Below are positions 1 to 10,216 of a stretch of DNA of 64,000 nucleotides, one piece after another. The DNA is from Gnetum montanum (taxonomy: Eukaryota > Streptophyta > Gnetopsida > Gnetales > Gnetaceae). How positions within the stretch are numbered: the stretch's first letter is position 1; the number at the start of each line of letters is the position of its first letter. The notes under the pieces are model-generated. The model was given only the letters and a program-made list of their open reading frames with translations, was not told the DNA's origin and did not search any database. The position numbers and the translations under genes are program-made. The DNA is taken from NCBI GenBank assembly GCA_015680685.1, contig MNCI01004147.1:355035-419034 (forward strand). The letters run 5' to 3'.

Positions 1-320
1 CTCCAACAACCATGCAGGCCAGTGAATATAACCATGTAGGAAGACATATTAATCCTTGCATACCATCTTAAGGTCACGAGTTCCATAGTGGGTCAACTCC
101 TTATCACATGACCACATCTTATAAATTGCCTGACTATGCCAACTTTAATCAAGTGTGTGAACCCCAACTTGGGTACACTCTAGCCACCACATCAAAAGAC
201 ACCTAATGGTTTGGATATGACCAGACTCCAATATTTCCAACATGCATGTTTCCACATTTTCCATTTATTAATTCTAACCATGCTCAAAAGTTTAGTTATG
301 GGGCATATCCTCCATTCTAA
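1..320 (+). pseudogene. possible gag-like remnant, low-complexity coding trace
   Basis: Read on the plus strand, the first 320 bases give a Q-, P-, Y- and H-rich peptide broken by a few TAA/TAG codons. Each stop could be a decayed glutamine codon. This composition is common in the spacer parts of plant gypsy gag proteins. I see no zinc knuckle and no gag core, so the assignment rests on composition and on lying upstream of element T1. Confidence 0.22.
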
Positions 321-1720
321 CAAGCAGAATTAGTAAATGTTTTTCCTTTTCTTTGATTCTACAATTTTTTGTTTTCCATTTTTTCATTTCCAATTTGTCG
401 TTTTATCATTTTGAGGGTAATCTCATCGGTGAATAAAATACTCATGTGACTTGTTGGTTGAGGTGTTGTTCTATGCTATCAAGTCTTAGGTAACTAATTA
501 TTTGGATAGTGAGCCCACACCATCCACCTACCCATTCTATTAATAAGAGGTTCTACTATGGGTATGATGATATTCTTGTCATCATTAAAACTTAAAGTAA
601 TTTTGTGCTCATTATGCCTAAAGCAAAAAATGATGGACTACGAGGGAATGACCAAGGTGTGACATCAAGGGAACTTGTGGATTCTCTTTGGTGACATCTG
701 TTGGTGCTATCATGCAGCCTGGATGTACTAAGATCTTTATAGATCTAACGAAAAATGGGAGTAAGAGTAATAAAGGCACTCAATAAAGAAACTCAATGCT
801 ATTTTGGGGGTCCCATTGGAAAGACATGCACCCATGCCTAAAGACTGGTGGCTTCTTCAGTTCACTATTGGAAAGGACAAAGTGCCAAAGCAGCTAGAAG
901 AAGAAAAGAAAAGAAAACATTAAAGAAAATATTAAAGAAGAACATGCCATAAGGAAATTCCAAATCACTCCTCCCTAGGACAAAATGCCAAGTGATTGTA
1001 TGCCTTGTTGTCATGGTGCTATTATGGTTGTCCATCATTGGATGAAACAATGCGATGTCATAGATCAGAGGCATGGACTTGGTCTTGATTTTGCAGAAAT
1101 GGGCTAATGACACATTAATCATGCCCTACACTCAGGATTCATTATGCCCAGGGTCAATTACCTCATGTCTCGATCTTTGCAATCCCTTCTACGATTCATC
1201 TCATCTCGTTGTTCATGTATTTTTTTTGACTTGTGTCTTGTGTAGCATAGAATTCATACTTCATCACAATGGTATCTACATGTGTGTGTTTTGTGGAATT
1301 GGTGTGGATTGAATTTCACCACCCTTTTAATGCCTACAGACATTTTCAGGTATGGCTACGTAAGGGCATGATCAGTAGAAACCTACTTTGGGGAGGACCC
1401 ACTTGCGTACCATTTGTAATTTGCACTCATTGCACATCATCATCACCTCACCTTATACCCTCCGAGTACTACATTGCTAAAGTTATCCTTTCCTTTATCA
1501 TCATTTTAATTCAAATGTTCCTGTGCACCACTACATGTCCTTTTTCCTCATCCTATTCATGAACTTCATTGTAAAATTCCACTTCATTACATTTCTGGTA
1601 TCTTTCGGTCTCTTCAATGTTATCCTAGATCTTTTGAATTAACCTTAAATCCTTCATTTTTAGCCTTGGACATTCGAAAAATTATCAATTTTGCCAAGTA
1701 CCTTGTTTGAGAAGAGATGC
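321..1720. other. AT-rich stretch with no recognisable gene
   Basis: Several short open frames occur, up to about 95 codons, but none shows a domain, a conserved motif or a plausible start context. There is no LTR boundary or primer site. It is either unique intergenic DNA or a strongly decayed repeat. Confidence 0.5.
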
Positions 1721-1809
1721 GATATTGGGACCCGATATCAAGTCTGATGCAATATTGGGTGCGCGCTACCGGGTACACGATATCGCATATATAAAAACTA
1801 TATATAGGG
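1721..1809 (+). repeat. GATATC-rich fragment resembling a family 1 U3 with TATA box
   Basis: This stretch has several GATATC/AATATTG-type words, then a TATA-like run (tatataaaa, tatatata). The same order, palindromic words then TATA box, is seen at the start of the T1 3' LTR (5324-5443). No TGATGA terminus is visible here, so it may be a broken LTR piece ending at the poly-C tract. Confidence 0.35.
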
Positions 1810-1810
<1 letters not shown>

Positions 1811-1845
<35 letters not shown>

Positions 1846-1849
1846 ACCN
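1811..1849. other. poly-C run followed by N (assembly scar)
   Basis: Thirty-five consecutive C residues are followed by ACC and a single N. An identical style of tract lies at 50533-50616. A homopolymer ending in an ambiguous base is typical of a sequencing or gap-filling artefact. Sequence on the two sides may not be truly adjacent. Confidence 0.8.
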
Positions 1850-2335
1850 TCATTTTTCACTGTTCATGTGAGGGGAGTTGTTGAAATTTTCTTCCACAAA
1901 TTTTTTAGCTTGCGCACTTATCATTTAAACATCAATAACTTACTCATTAACAATTTGATTCTTTTTTTGATCAAACTTGCTTAAACCCGGAGTGTTTAAC
2001 TTAGTCATGGGGGAAGGGTACGCTTCAAGTCGCATGTACTTTTTTTTTTTTGAAATTTGTCATTGCCTGAAGGATATTATCAAGGGTAAGTGACCTTAAA
2101 AATACTAAAAACATTTGCCAAATTAATTTTATTTCTTCAACCAGACCATGAAAATTATTTTTTGGAGTCACCTAATCAAAATTGGGCCCAATATCAAACT
2201 TTTAAGGAAATTTTTGTGAAAATCTCTAACTTTGAATCACACTAAGCAAGAAATGAATCTATTAAGGGTAAGGAGTAAGGTATTAATCTAATTGTGTAAA
2301 TAGCCTTACTGATAATCGGTCCCGTGTGATTACAG
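1850..2335 (+). other. untranslated leader upstream of the T1 extra frame
   Basis: AT-rich sequence with no coding signal. It holds the polypurine-like word at 2003-2018. It ends in a splice-acceptor-like gtgtgattacag immediately before the ATG at 2336, so the frame could be expressed from a spliced RNA. That is inference only. Confidence 0.35.
2003..2018 (+). promoter_or_regulatory. internal polypurine-tract-like element of T1
   Basis: The word AGTCATGGGGGAAGGG repeats the core of the terminal polypurine tract found just before the 3' LTR (5310-5323, CAGTCATGGGGGTA). The same internal copy occurs downstream of integrase in element B (60761-60777, minus) and downstream of the deletion junction in element A (43960-43976, minus). 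A second plus-strand priming site is possible but unproven. Confidence 0.45.
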
Positions 2336-5137
2336 ATGGCCCCTAAAAAAGGACAACAAGGAGGACCCTCTCAAGGTGCATCCAAACGACCAAGGAAAGG
2401 TAGAGGCCAAGCACCTCTCGAAGAACATGCAGAGTAAGAGGCACAATCATTTAGCAATCATCAGGAACCTCTTGTTACTACGCAATCAGGGCATGCCAAA
2501 GGTGGAGACAACAGGGCACCTGAATAAAGACAACATCTCATGTTGTCTCTGGAATATGTTTAGGCAATTCATGAAAGGTCCACATCAGCAATTGTGATTG
2601 TGGAGCTCAATTTTGGACCTTTCATTGAATTTTCCCTTGAGGCAATCAGAGACCAACTTAAAGGGTCTCCACTGTGGCCTGTTCTCTTTGAGAGTGGTGA
2701 TTGGTACTTGGGGGAGATGTACCAATTTTGGCACAATAAGGAAGAAGGCACCACCATTGATATTGGTGGGTTTTCTATTGATTTCTTTGCCAAGGCCATT
2801 TCGGAAGTGTTGAATCTTTCGAATACAGGGCCCAAGGTTGCTCACTTGTCCACTCACTTTGATGTAGATGCACGTAAAATATGGTTAAAAAGGGCGTACG
2901 GTAAGGAGGATAAAGCATATGGAGAGCTCACACTTAAGGAGAGGATCTACTTAAAAATTGGCACATATCACATTTTCCCAACAAAAGGATTGAAAAAAAT
3001 TTCCACCTATGCAGCTAGAGGAAGTGCCATCTTGATGGGCAAGGTTGATGCCAACCTACCCCATCTATACCTCACACAAATTTTAAGGCAATTTGAAGAA
3101 CGTAAGATAGGGAAGTTTGCATTGTCTTTTCCCTGCCTAATCAGGAAGTTGTGCCAACATGTTGGAATCCTGGGGTACACCAATGACATCTCCAGAAGGG
3201 CTCAAAATGCCTCATTTGCTGAATTATTTAAGCCACCAGCCCAAAGGAAAAGTATTGGTGAGACATTAGAGCCTGAGCAAGAACTGATAGTGGGGCCCAT
3301 TGCACCTGAAACTGCAGGGCCTAGCCAACTTCTAGACATAAGGCCTGGTCAACAATAGGAAGTGGGGCCTAGCACACAACCTACAAGCCAGCAAGACCAA
3401 CCGCCACCGCTGTCGCAGGATTATCAGTCGTTGATGAGCCATCTCAGGGCCATCGCTGAATTGATTAGTTGGGGAAGCTATGATGAAGCAAATCTCTTTA
3501 GGGTCATTGATGATGCTATACGATCCACAGTCTCAATTGATTGCACATGAGGTGAGGTGTCCATCCAAACAGGAGGAGGGGAATCACACTAGTCACAATA
3601 GATCTCTAGAAACGCTACATCTTTTCAAGTGCAATTAGAAACTGGTGAAGGCAACATAGTAGTGGTCATGCAACACTAGGATGCAGTGGGAGTAGTAGAA
3701 GTGGTCACAGACCACATCAAATAATCATTTAATGTCCCTGTTATGCCACTGGAAGATTTTACAGAAGCACACGATGTGCAAACCTTGGCCGGTCCCTCAA
3801 TGACTCCTGCAAATCATGAGGATGTTCTAGATTGGTTGCTATAGACATGACAAGTGATGATGTCCTTGTTTGACATTCCTCAAGATGTCATAGCAACATA
3901 GTCAAACTTCATCTCTACAAAAGGGAAGTTGGTCATGGAAAAGGTTAAGGCCGAACATGCAGAAGAGGCGTTAAAAAGGCTCTAAGAAAAGCTCGTCACC
4001 TTGCAAGTTGCATAGTGGGATCCATCCCAATTCATCCCTGCAAACTAGCTAGAATATTTTCAAATAGAGTAACTAACTAAATTGTTGGAAGAGAATAAAA
4101 AAGTGGCAAAGGAAAAAGACAAGGCTGATTGGGATGTTTCCAAGGCACAAGCTCAAATGTATGCACATGCCAAAGCACTCAAGGCCTCACAAGAAGAAAA
4201 TAAACACCTTGCCACCAAAAATGTTTGGTTAACCACAATAGAAAAACAAAAGAATGTTCTCAAGGAAAAGTTTTAGCAATTTCAAGAATAATTAATAAGA
4301 ATCAACTAGGATATGAATCACTTGGCTAGAGAGAACAAAACCTTCTCAATGGAGGAGGTACGCACGATCCATCAAAAGATAGTGATTGAAATAAGCACAT
4401 GGCAAAATGAGGCCAAGCAACATGAGAAGCTCAAGGAGCATTTTAGAGATTAGGTGGGGATGTACAAACAGGTGATTGAAAAATAAATTCATATGGCCAA
4501 AGCCCATATTAACACTGTTAGTGCTCGAAACGTTGATTGGTGGGCCATATTGGATACTTATGCCTTTGTCCACTACACAAAAATGAAAAGCCAGGACCTA
4601 TAGATACAAGATCTCATGGAGTACATGGAGTTGGCAAACATGCAGTATGCCAACTTAGCTATGTTGATAGTAGGACACTCGAGAATAGAATTGGAGAAAC
4701 AGGTAGTAACCACCTACGCTAAATATGAAACAGGATTTTTTGAACACAAGAAGAAATTTTAGAGATTAGAACTAGCAAATTCTGAATTAGAGGTGATCAA
4801 GACTAGCTACCAAGGATAGAAAGATGTCACAGCAGATTTGGCTTGATGACTCACAAACTACCAAGAATGTAAGGACAAAGCTAGAGCCTATGAAGAGGAA
4901 TGATGGTTGTTTATGGCTTGGTATGTCAAGGCCAATCAGATGTTCCTGCAACTACTATGCCCATGGGAGGTGCCGACTCCATCAAACATTGGAGCATCAA
5001 CATGGATGGAACAAGATCCCTAGACCAGAGAAGAAAAGCTCTAGGCACTTCTTCAGAGACATCTATTTCCAAAGCTTCGAGCATAAGATAAGGGGAAGAG
5101 ACCCATGGAGGAGCCACCATTTCCAAGAATCACATGA
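2336..5137 (+). pseudogene. T1 extra reading frame: plant-transposon-protein-like domain, Pro-rich linker and coiled coil
   Basis: A single frame of 934 codons starts MAPKKGQQGG. It is interrupted by roughly 30 stop codons, yet I detect no frameshift: blocks at 2594, 3362, 4082, 4733 and 5000 are all in phase with 2336. The stops fit decayed CAG, CAA, CGA or TGG codons. Residues about 87-340 form a globular domain with motifs such as FPTKGLKKISTYAARG and FALSFPCLIRKLC, resembling the 'putative plant transposon protein' domain carried by Athila/Tat-type elements. A Q/P-rich linker follows (codons about 340-375). The rest is rich in E, K and Q with heptad-like coiled coil. It lies between the internal and terminal polypurine tracts, where Tat/Athila elements carry their extra 3' ORF. 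Family assignment comes from pattern memory, not a search. Confidence 0.6.
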
Positions 5138-5309
5138 CTTCCAACAAATTTTTCCCTTTGTAATTCTATGTCTGTGTCCCAATTTTGTTTTGTTAAATCC
5201 CACACTACAACATGAGTAATTCCTAGTTAGTCAATAATCTCATACCTATCCACTGTGTAATCAATTGAACTCGTTCTCATTTTGTCTGACTTGAGGACGA
5301 GTTGTTATT

Positions 5310-5323
5310 CAGTCATGGGGGTA
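5310..5323 (+). promoter_or_regulatory. polypurine tract of T1
   Basis: CAGTCATGGGGGTA lies directly before the TGATGA start of the 3' LTR. The same sequence borders the 3' LTRs of A (42046-42060, minus) and B (58813-58826, minus). It would prime plus-strand DNA synthesis. Confidence 0.75.
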
Positions 5324-6190
5324 TGATGAATCATGGTTTGCCAGGCCCCGATATTGGATCCTTGATATCAGGTACACGATATCGCAGCCTAGATAACGAT
5401 ATTGAATACACAATATCATGATTCCTATGTAGGCTTATAAATACAACATTCAGGTGCACAAGAAGGGGATAGTAGTTGGTAAGTCTTAGGATAGAGTCTT
5501 TTTGTTAGTTTTCAGTTAGCTTCAGTTCTTTCCTTAGTGCATGCTCGCAATGTGATGATTGTAATTGTATGGAACCTTTGTTTGAGTGTGACGTACTTGG
5601 ACATGCACACGATTAGCAATAAAGATCGAGATTACTCCATCATTGCAAAATTCACTTAGCTTTTAATTACTTTAATTGTTAATTATTTATCATTATCTTT
5701 TTAGTTAATATTTCCTTTATTATCATTTACACTTCTTGTTGATTAACACAAAATGACTATGACTTAATCACGAACATCTAAGTGTAATTACTTGGTAATC
5801 AAGTAGCATATCTAGTAGTGCTCAAGTAATGTGCGCTTGGTAATCCTAGAAGTAGTACATGAGGTCCAAAATGTGTGTGGATGATTAAGGATGGATGCTT
5901 ATCGCACTTAGGCTAGTTTAGATTTCACTTCTTATTGCCTATTAGCTTAAGTCAAGATTATTTTCCATCGTATCTAGGAGTAGCACTAGTTTAGGATCCC
6001 ATCATTCATCTCACTCTGGACTAAACCATACATGACAAAGCAAATACTAGTCTAGGTGGGAAGACAACGAACTATGATCAACATGTAACCATCTAGATAC
6101 CACAACTAGTCTATCTACAGAGTTTGACTAGATCATGCATACACACTCATATTCGTATGGTTGAGTGTAGGGGTACCTAGCCACTCATCA
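5324..6190 (+). mobile_element. 3' LTR of T1 (family 1 gypsy element)
   Basis: This 867-bp LTR begins TGATGAATCATGG and ends CCACTCATCA, the reverse complement of the LTR left ends at 41241 and 47438. U3 is very short. About 110 bp of GATATT/GATATC words precede a TATA box (TATAAATA, 5436-5443), and R/U5 fill the rest. The 3' tail (GAGTGTAGGGGTACCTAGCC...) is conserved in the A, B and solo LTRs. The matching 5' LTR lies outside the window. The right flank appears to lie in or near the 5' LTR of element C, so T1 probably inserted there. Confidence 0.85.
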
Positions 6191-6300
6191 CTCTCTTTCT
6201 TTGCATTTTAGCATTTTATTTGAATTTTTTTATTGTTTCATTGCATAGTTATGTCTAAAACTACAGTTGGATGATGATCTCTGCACATTAACATCCTTAT

Positions 6301-6555
6301 TTTCACCAAAGCTCTTGACTACGCTTGACACCATTGAGACCACAAACACTACTCGAACACTTAGAACTGTTTTGCATCAGCATCATGGCTAACCACGTGG
6401 CACCTTGGTTACATTTGGCAAGTCCCTGTTCAATTGACAAGACCATTCAGGCCACCTTGTCTCTACCTCTAGTAGGCGCTCACATAGACTTGGGGTTAGG
6501 TTATGCACCCATGAACCTCTTAGTGTTCTAGCTATTGATATTTTTGGTTGCTACA
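6301..6555 (+). repeat. truncated 5' LTR of element C (R/U5 end)
   Basis: The segment matches the reverse complement of the first part of D's LTRs (10217 and 17807): same GGGGTTAGGTTATG, CCCATGAACC and TAGTGTTCTAG words, ending GTTGCTACA. A primer-binding site follows at once. The upstream remainder of the LTR is missing, probably displaced by T1. Bases 6191-6300 between T1 and the recognisable part may be diverged LTR but I cannot align them. Confidence 0.7.
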
Positions 6556-6560
6556 GTTTC

Positions 6561-6579
6561 TGGTGCTAGAAGGAGGGCC
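6561..6579 (+). promoter_or_regulatory. primer-binding site of element C
   Basis: TGGTGCTAGAAGGAGGGCC sits 5 bases after the LTR end. The same sequence borders D's 5' LTR (17783-17801, minus), and a decayed form borders E (28996-29013, minus). It resembles the site used by Tat-lineage elements. I do not name the tRNA. Confidence 0.7.
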
Positions 6580-7048
6580 AGAACCATTTTATTCTTCAGA
6601 CATCATTAGTGGTTGTCTCGCATGCTCTCTGCATCACTGTTGCTAGCTTCGAGCTAGCATAGATCCAACACCCCTATGGACCTACTACACGTGCGACAGT
6701 AGCTGGATCTTAGGCTAGCACAGGCATTATCTACTAACCAGTTGGTGTAGACTAGACCCTAATGTTAGTTCCCATGGAACCCTACATAGCAACCCTAGAG
6801 CACACATTTCCATAGTTAGCTAAATTCTTAACACTGTCAATGAGAGTGTAGTTAGCTTTTAGTGTAGAGAGTGTAGTTGGCCCTCAGCATAGAGAGCATA
6901 GTCAGCTCTCAGCATAGACAGCATAGTCACCAAATTTAGCCATTTCCCCACTTAGCATCTCTTATCCTCTCCTCTTGCAACTTGATCTACATCTATGAAT
7001 TTCAAATAGCCTACCACATCAATCCCAAGCATAGTCACCATCTTGTCC
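6580..7048 (+). other. leader of element C with GAGAG-TAGT repeats
   Basis: Noncoding leader between primer site and gag. At 6831-6940 it carries several copies of a word close to GAGAGCGTAGTC (gagagtgtagtt, gagagcatagtc). This is the same motif found many times in the LTR U3 of D and in the interior of C. Confidence 0.55.
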
Positions 7049-7960
7049 ATGCAACAAGAGACCAGGATTGACAACCCTGAGAATCTTGCAATGGTAGAGC
7101 CAAGGTAATCCCTTAGGTTGCATGGGCAAGATCTAGAGTACACCATGCCAAGTGATGAACAAAACAACTTCATTTGTGCAAAGATTCAAGTAGGGCTATT
7201 CGTAGACTATTTAGACATGGAAGTAAAGCGAGGCTATGAACTTATCAACCAGAATGTATAGGAGTACATTCCCTCCTCACTTGACATCATCCCACTCACG
7301 GAGCCTTACCAGTGGATGCTAGCCCAACTCATTTAAACAAGTCAGTGTGAAGTAGGAATAGACTATGAAGAACTCTTGTAGGAAGAATAGGACTAGCTAG
7401 AAGTTCACTCCTAACATGAGGGATCTTTACATAGCATCTTCTAGCGAGTGAACCCTAGACTAGCTCTTCCACAGTCCCGTTCACTTGTTCTTATTGAGAT
7501 GGTCATAGCATTGACATCACCATCTAGGTCCATGTCCATTATAGCAATGCACCAAACATATCTTGAGGTGCTAGCTTCCTTTAGCTTGCCCTTCATGGCA
7601 TCATTGTCACCCATCCAGCCATCGCTTCCTAGCACAACCGCATCAACTCAACCACACTTCCACGCAGGGCCTATCTCCAGGCCCCATGTGACTCAAGCAC
7701 CCTATGTCTTGCTTGTCTCATCAGCATCCTTGCCATTGGCCCAACCCATGTATGCGTCACCTACCCTGATCGCCATATCTATAGCATGACCCACACATTA
7801 AGCCCATTTAGTGATTTTGTAATTCACAACAAGGCCATGGACCACATAGATAGTCCAACAACAAGTTGTGTAACTGGCACAGCTAGCACAACTGGCTTTG
7901 TGGATGCATTATGCCAAGTTAAGCAAGTACTAATGTAGAAGAACACAATGTTGAGCCTCT
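7049..7960 (+). pseudogene. element C gag, N-terminal part, core deleted
   Basis: The frame starts MQQETRIDNPENL and runs into a block DEQNNFICAKIQ...YLDMEVK, which aligns with D's gag (HEQYNFVCAKIQ...HLDLEAK). A P-, S- and H-rich spacer follows (7448-7789). D then has the retrotransposon gag core (16340-15900), but C jumps directly to the pre-protease block KNTMLSLYDLIMTSS near 7935. About 1.7 kb is missing relative to D. Premature stops are mostly TAG/TAA in glutamine positions. The product would be the capsid precursor of the element; this copy cannot make one. Confidence 0.6.
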
Positions 7961-8410
7961 ATGACCTAATTATGACCTCATCTACCCACCATGAAGCGCT
8001 AGTGTGAATGTTGACCTCCATTCTTGTCATGGAGGACATCCCTATAGATGAGAACTCTATCCACATAATGATGTTTCCCCATGCACTACAGGAATTGAGC
8101 TCCACACCCCTTGCATTTTGTGATGAGGCAATTAAGGTCAACTGTGAGAAGGGTGAGGTCATAATGGCCCCATGTTCATCACCATATGAGTCAAGTGATG
8201 CAAGATTCAGAGGATGCATGTTGATGATGAGGTAGCAACAAATGTTATCCCAAACATCATCGTCAATAAGTTAGGCCTTACGGACCAAATCAAGCCAACA
8301 AAAACCAGATGCCTAAATTCCTTTAATGGGTTGTGCATCATCGTTAAGGTTACCATCACAATAGCCTTTGTGGTAGGGGAAGAATTCCCGACCACTGCTG
8401 TATTCATCGT

Positions 8411-9289
8411 TGATGAGTGACGAGGTACCCTTACACTCAACCATATGAATACGAGCATTCACGCATGATTCGGTCGAACTCCATGGATAGGCTAGTTGTG
8501 GTATCTAGATAGTTACACATTGATCGCAGTTTGCTGTCTTCCCACCTAGACTAGTATTTGCTTTTTCACGTATGGTTTAGTCCAAAGTGAGGCATATGAT
8601 GTGATCCTAAACTAGTGCTACTCCTAGAGATAATGGAAAATATTCTTGATTAAACTAATAAGCAATAGGAAATGAAGTCTAAGCTAGCCTAAGTGCGATG
8701 AGCATCTATTCCTTAATTATCCATACACATCTTGGACCTTGTGCATGACTAGTATTGGGATTACCAAGCATAGATCCAAGGTACGCTATTGGGTTACCAA
8801 TTAGTCACACTTAAATGCTCGTGATTAAGTTGTACTCATTCCGCAGTTAACAACAAGAATAGTAAATGATGGTAAAGAAATATTAACTAAGAAAACAATA
8901 AATAACAATAACAATTAAATAATTAAAACTAAGTGAATGTTGGAATGATGAAGTAATCTCGATCTTTATTGCCGATCATGTGCGTGTCCAAGTATGTCAC
9001 ACTTGAATAAAGGTTCCATATAATTACAAGCATCACACTGCGGGCATGCACCTGGGAAAATAGTCTAACTCCTATGAAAACAAACTGCAAGAGCTTCCCT
9101 ACAATTAACCCAAAAGATACCTAAGTGTGGTGGAGGCCCACTTATTTATAGGCTAAAATAGGCTCCGTGTAAACGGGGCCATGTCGACGCATGGAGGGAT
9201 GCGTCGACAGGGCCGCGTTGACATGGCGGCATATACGAGGCCCCATATACGCAGCCTAGTTGACACATCGACTGTTTAGCACTTCATCA
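8411..9289 (-). mobile_element. solo LTR of family 1 inside the C protease
   Basis: It runs from TGATGAGTGACGAGGTACCC to ...TTCATCA (879 bp) and aligns with the reverse complement of the T1 3' LTR. TATA box (minus) is at 9141-9150. It is flanked by ATCGT (8406-8410) and ATCAT (9290-9294), a 5-bp target duplication with one CpG-type change. Removing LTR plus one duplication restores the protease frame at the FIV/IMEEMP boundary, confirming insertion followed by LTR-LTR recombination. Confidence 0.88.
9182..9209. repeat. perfect hairpin in the U3 of the solo LTR
   Basis: Arms TGTCGACGCAT and ATGCGTCGACA (11 bp, perfect) enclose a 6-base loop. The hairpin occupies the position that holds GATATC-type palindromes in the other family 1 LTRs. 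Confidence 0.75.
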
Positions 9290-9712
9290 ATCATCATGGA
9301 GGAAATGCCCAGCTTTAACTTAATATTGGACAGGTCGTGTTTGGTTCAATTACGAGCTATCTCATCTCCAATCCACAAAAAAATTCACCTTCTATACGAT
9401 GGTGGTGAGGTTATTATCCACAACAATAATGCGGCCCCTCTAGCCATCAACAACATAGATACGAAGCAAGGGTCAGAGGTGGAATTTCCTGATGATGCAT
9501 TTGCAGTAGAGGATGAGAATGAAATGCATGAGGTAGACCCACCTGAAAAGATAGAAGAAGTCAATGAATTACTGGATGATGCCCTGTGAACAAAATTACC
9601 TTTCAACATAGCAAGCAAGGGTCTAGGAGACTACCAAATAGTGCATCCTAGGCCCTACACACCTCCTAACCCACATCAAATTAGGAAGAAAGTGTGCGAT
9701 TAAGGTACCCCC

Positions 9713-9999
9713 TTAGCCTAAAACACACTAGGTGCCTACCTACCCTTTGCTTCTACATACCATGTATTTTTAACTTTTTCATGCGTTGCATTTGTTTATG
9801 TATTTACATTTAGCTTGACTGCTTAGATTATGTATCATTTTGCTTTTTTTACGCAGTTATTTGCTTTGTTTATGCATTCATTCGCTTAGCTTACATATTT
9901 TCTCGTTTAGTTCACCCTTTGGTAGTTATTAGATTAATGCATAAAAAACATCAAAATGCATAAAAAATTATAAAAGCCAAAATTATAAAAGAGAGATAA
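9713..9999 (+). other. AT-rich spacer after C protease, conserved in D
   Basis: The words gcttagcttacatat, cattcgcttag and aaacatcaaaatgca match the reverse complement of D 13560-13760. It is therefore an element-specific noncoding spacer, not host DNA. No RT or integrase trace is present. Confidence 0.55.
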
Positions 10000-10216
10000 T
10001 AACATATGAAACCTAGAATGACCTTAAACTATCACCGTTAATCCTATCGAAGGGGCCTAGAATGGCCTTAAAATACTACTGAGGCCTGGAATGGTCTTAA
10101 ATTATCGCTAGGGCCCAAAATGGCCTTAAACTACTGCTACGGCATAGAACGGCCTAAGACTATCACTTTTAATCCTGTCCTCATGGCCCATTATGGCCTT
10201 AAACTGGTAACATTGT
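10000..10216 (+). repeat. tandem TGGCCTTAAACT array, left part
   Basis: Degenerate units of about 25-40 bp centre on GGCCTTAAACTRxCA (for example at 10060, 10120, 10195). The array resumes at 19453 on the far side of element D, so D inserted into it. Confidence 0.7.

Larger units (their letters stand above)
7961..9712 (+). pseudogene. element C retropepsin region, split by a solo LTR
   Basis: The block MEDIPIDENSIHI and the retropepsin-like sequence VDDEVATNVIPNIIVNKLGLTD lie before 8410. The second half (MEEMPSFNLILD, corresponding to the hydrophobic lobe after the flap) resumes at 9295. Between them sits a solo LTR (8411-9289). D's uninterrupted copy has the same order: VDDGTVTNVV... then IIIEEMPSFNLILGWPWL. 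The expected D-S/T-G triad reads DDE here and DDG in D. An acidic tail and PPNPHQIRKKVCD end the frame near 9700. No RT or integrase follows. Confidence 0.65.

Noticed and set aside
1721-1809. 5' LTR of T1
   Set aside because: GATATC words and TATA are present, but there is no TGATGA start, no conserved tail and no primer site before the next coding region.
1620-1853. Open frame with a polyglycine run
   Set aside because: It is only the translation of the poly-C tract and its N; no start context or homology.
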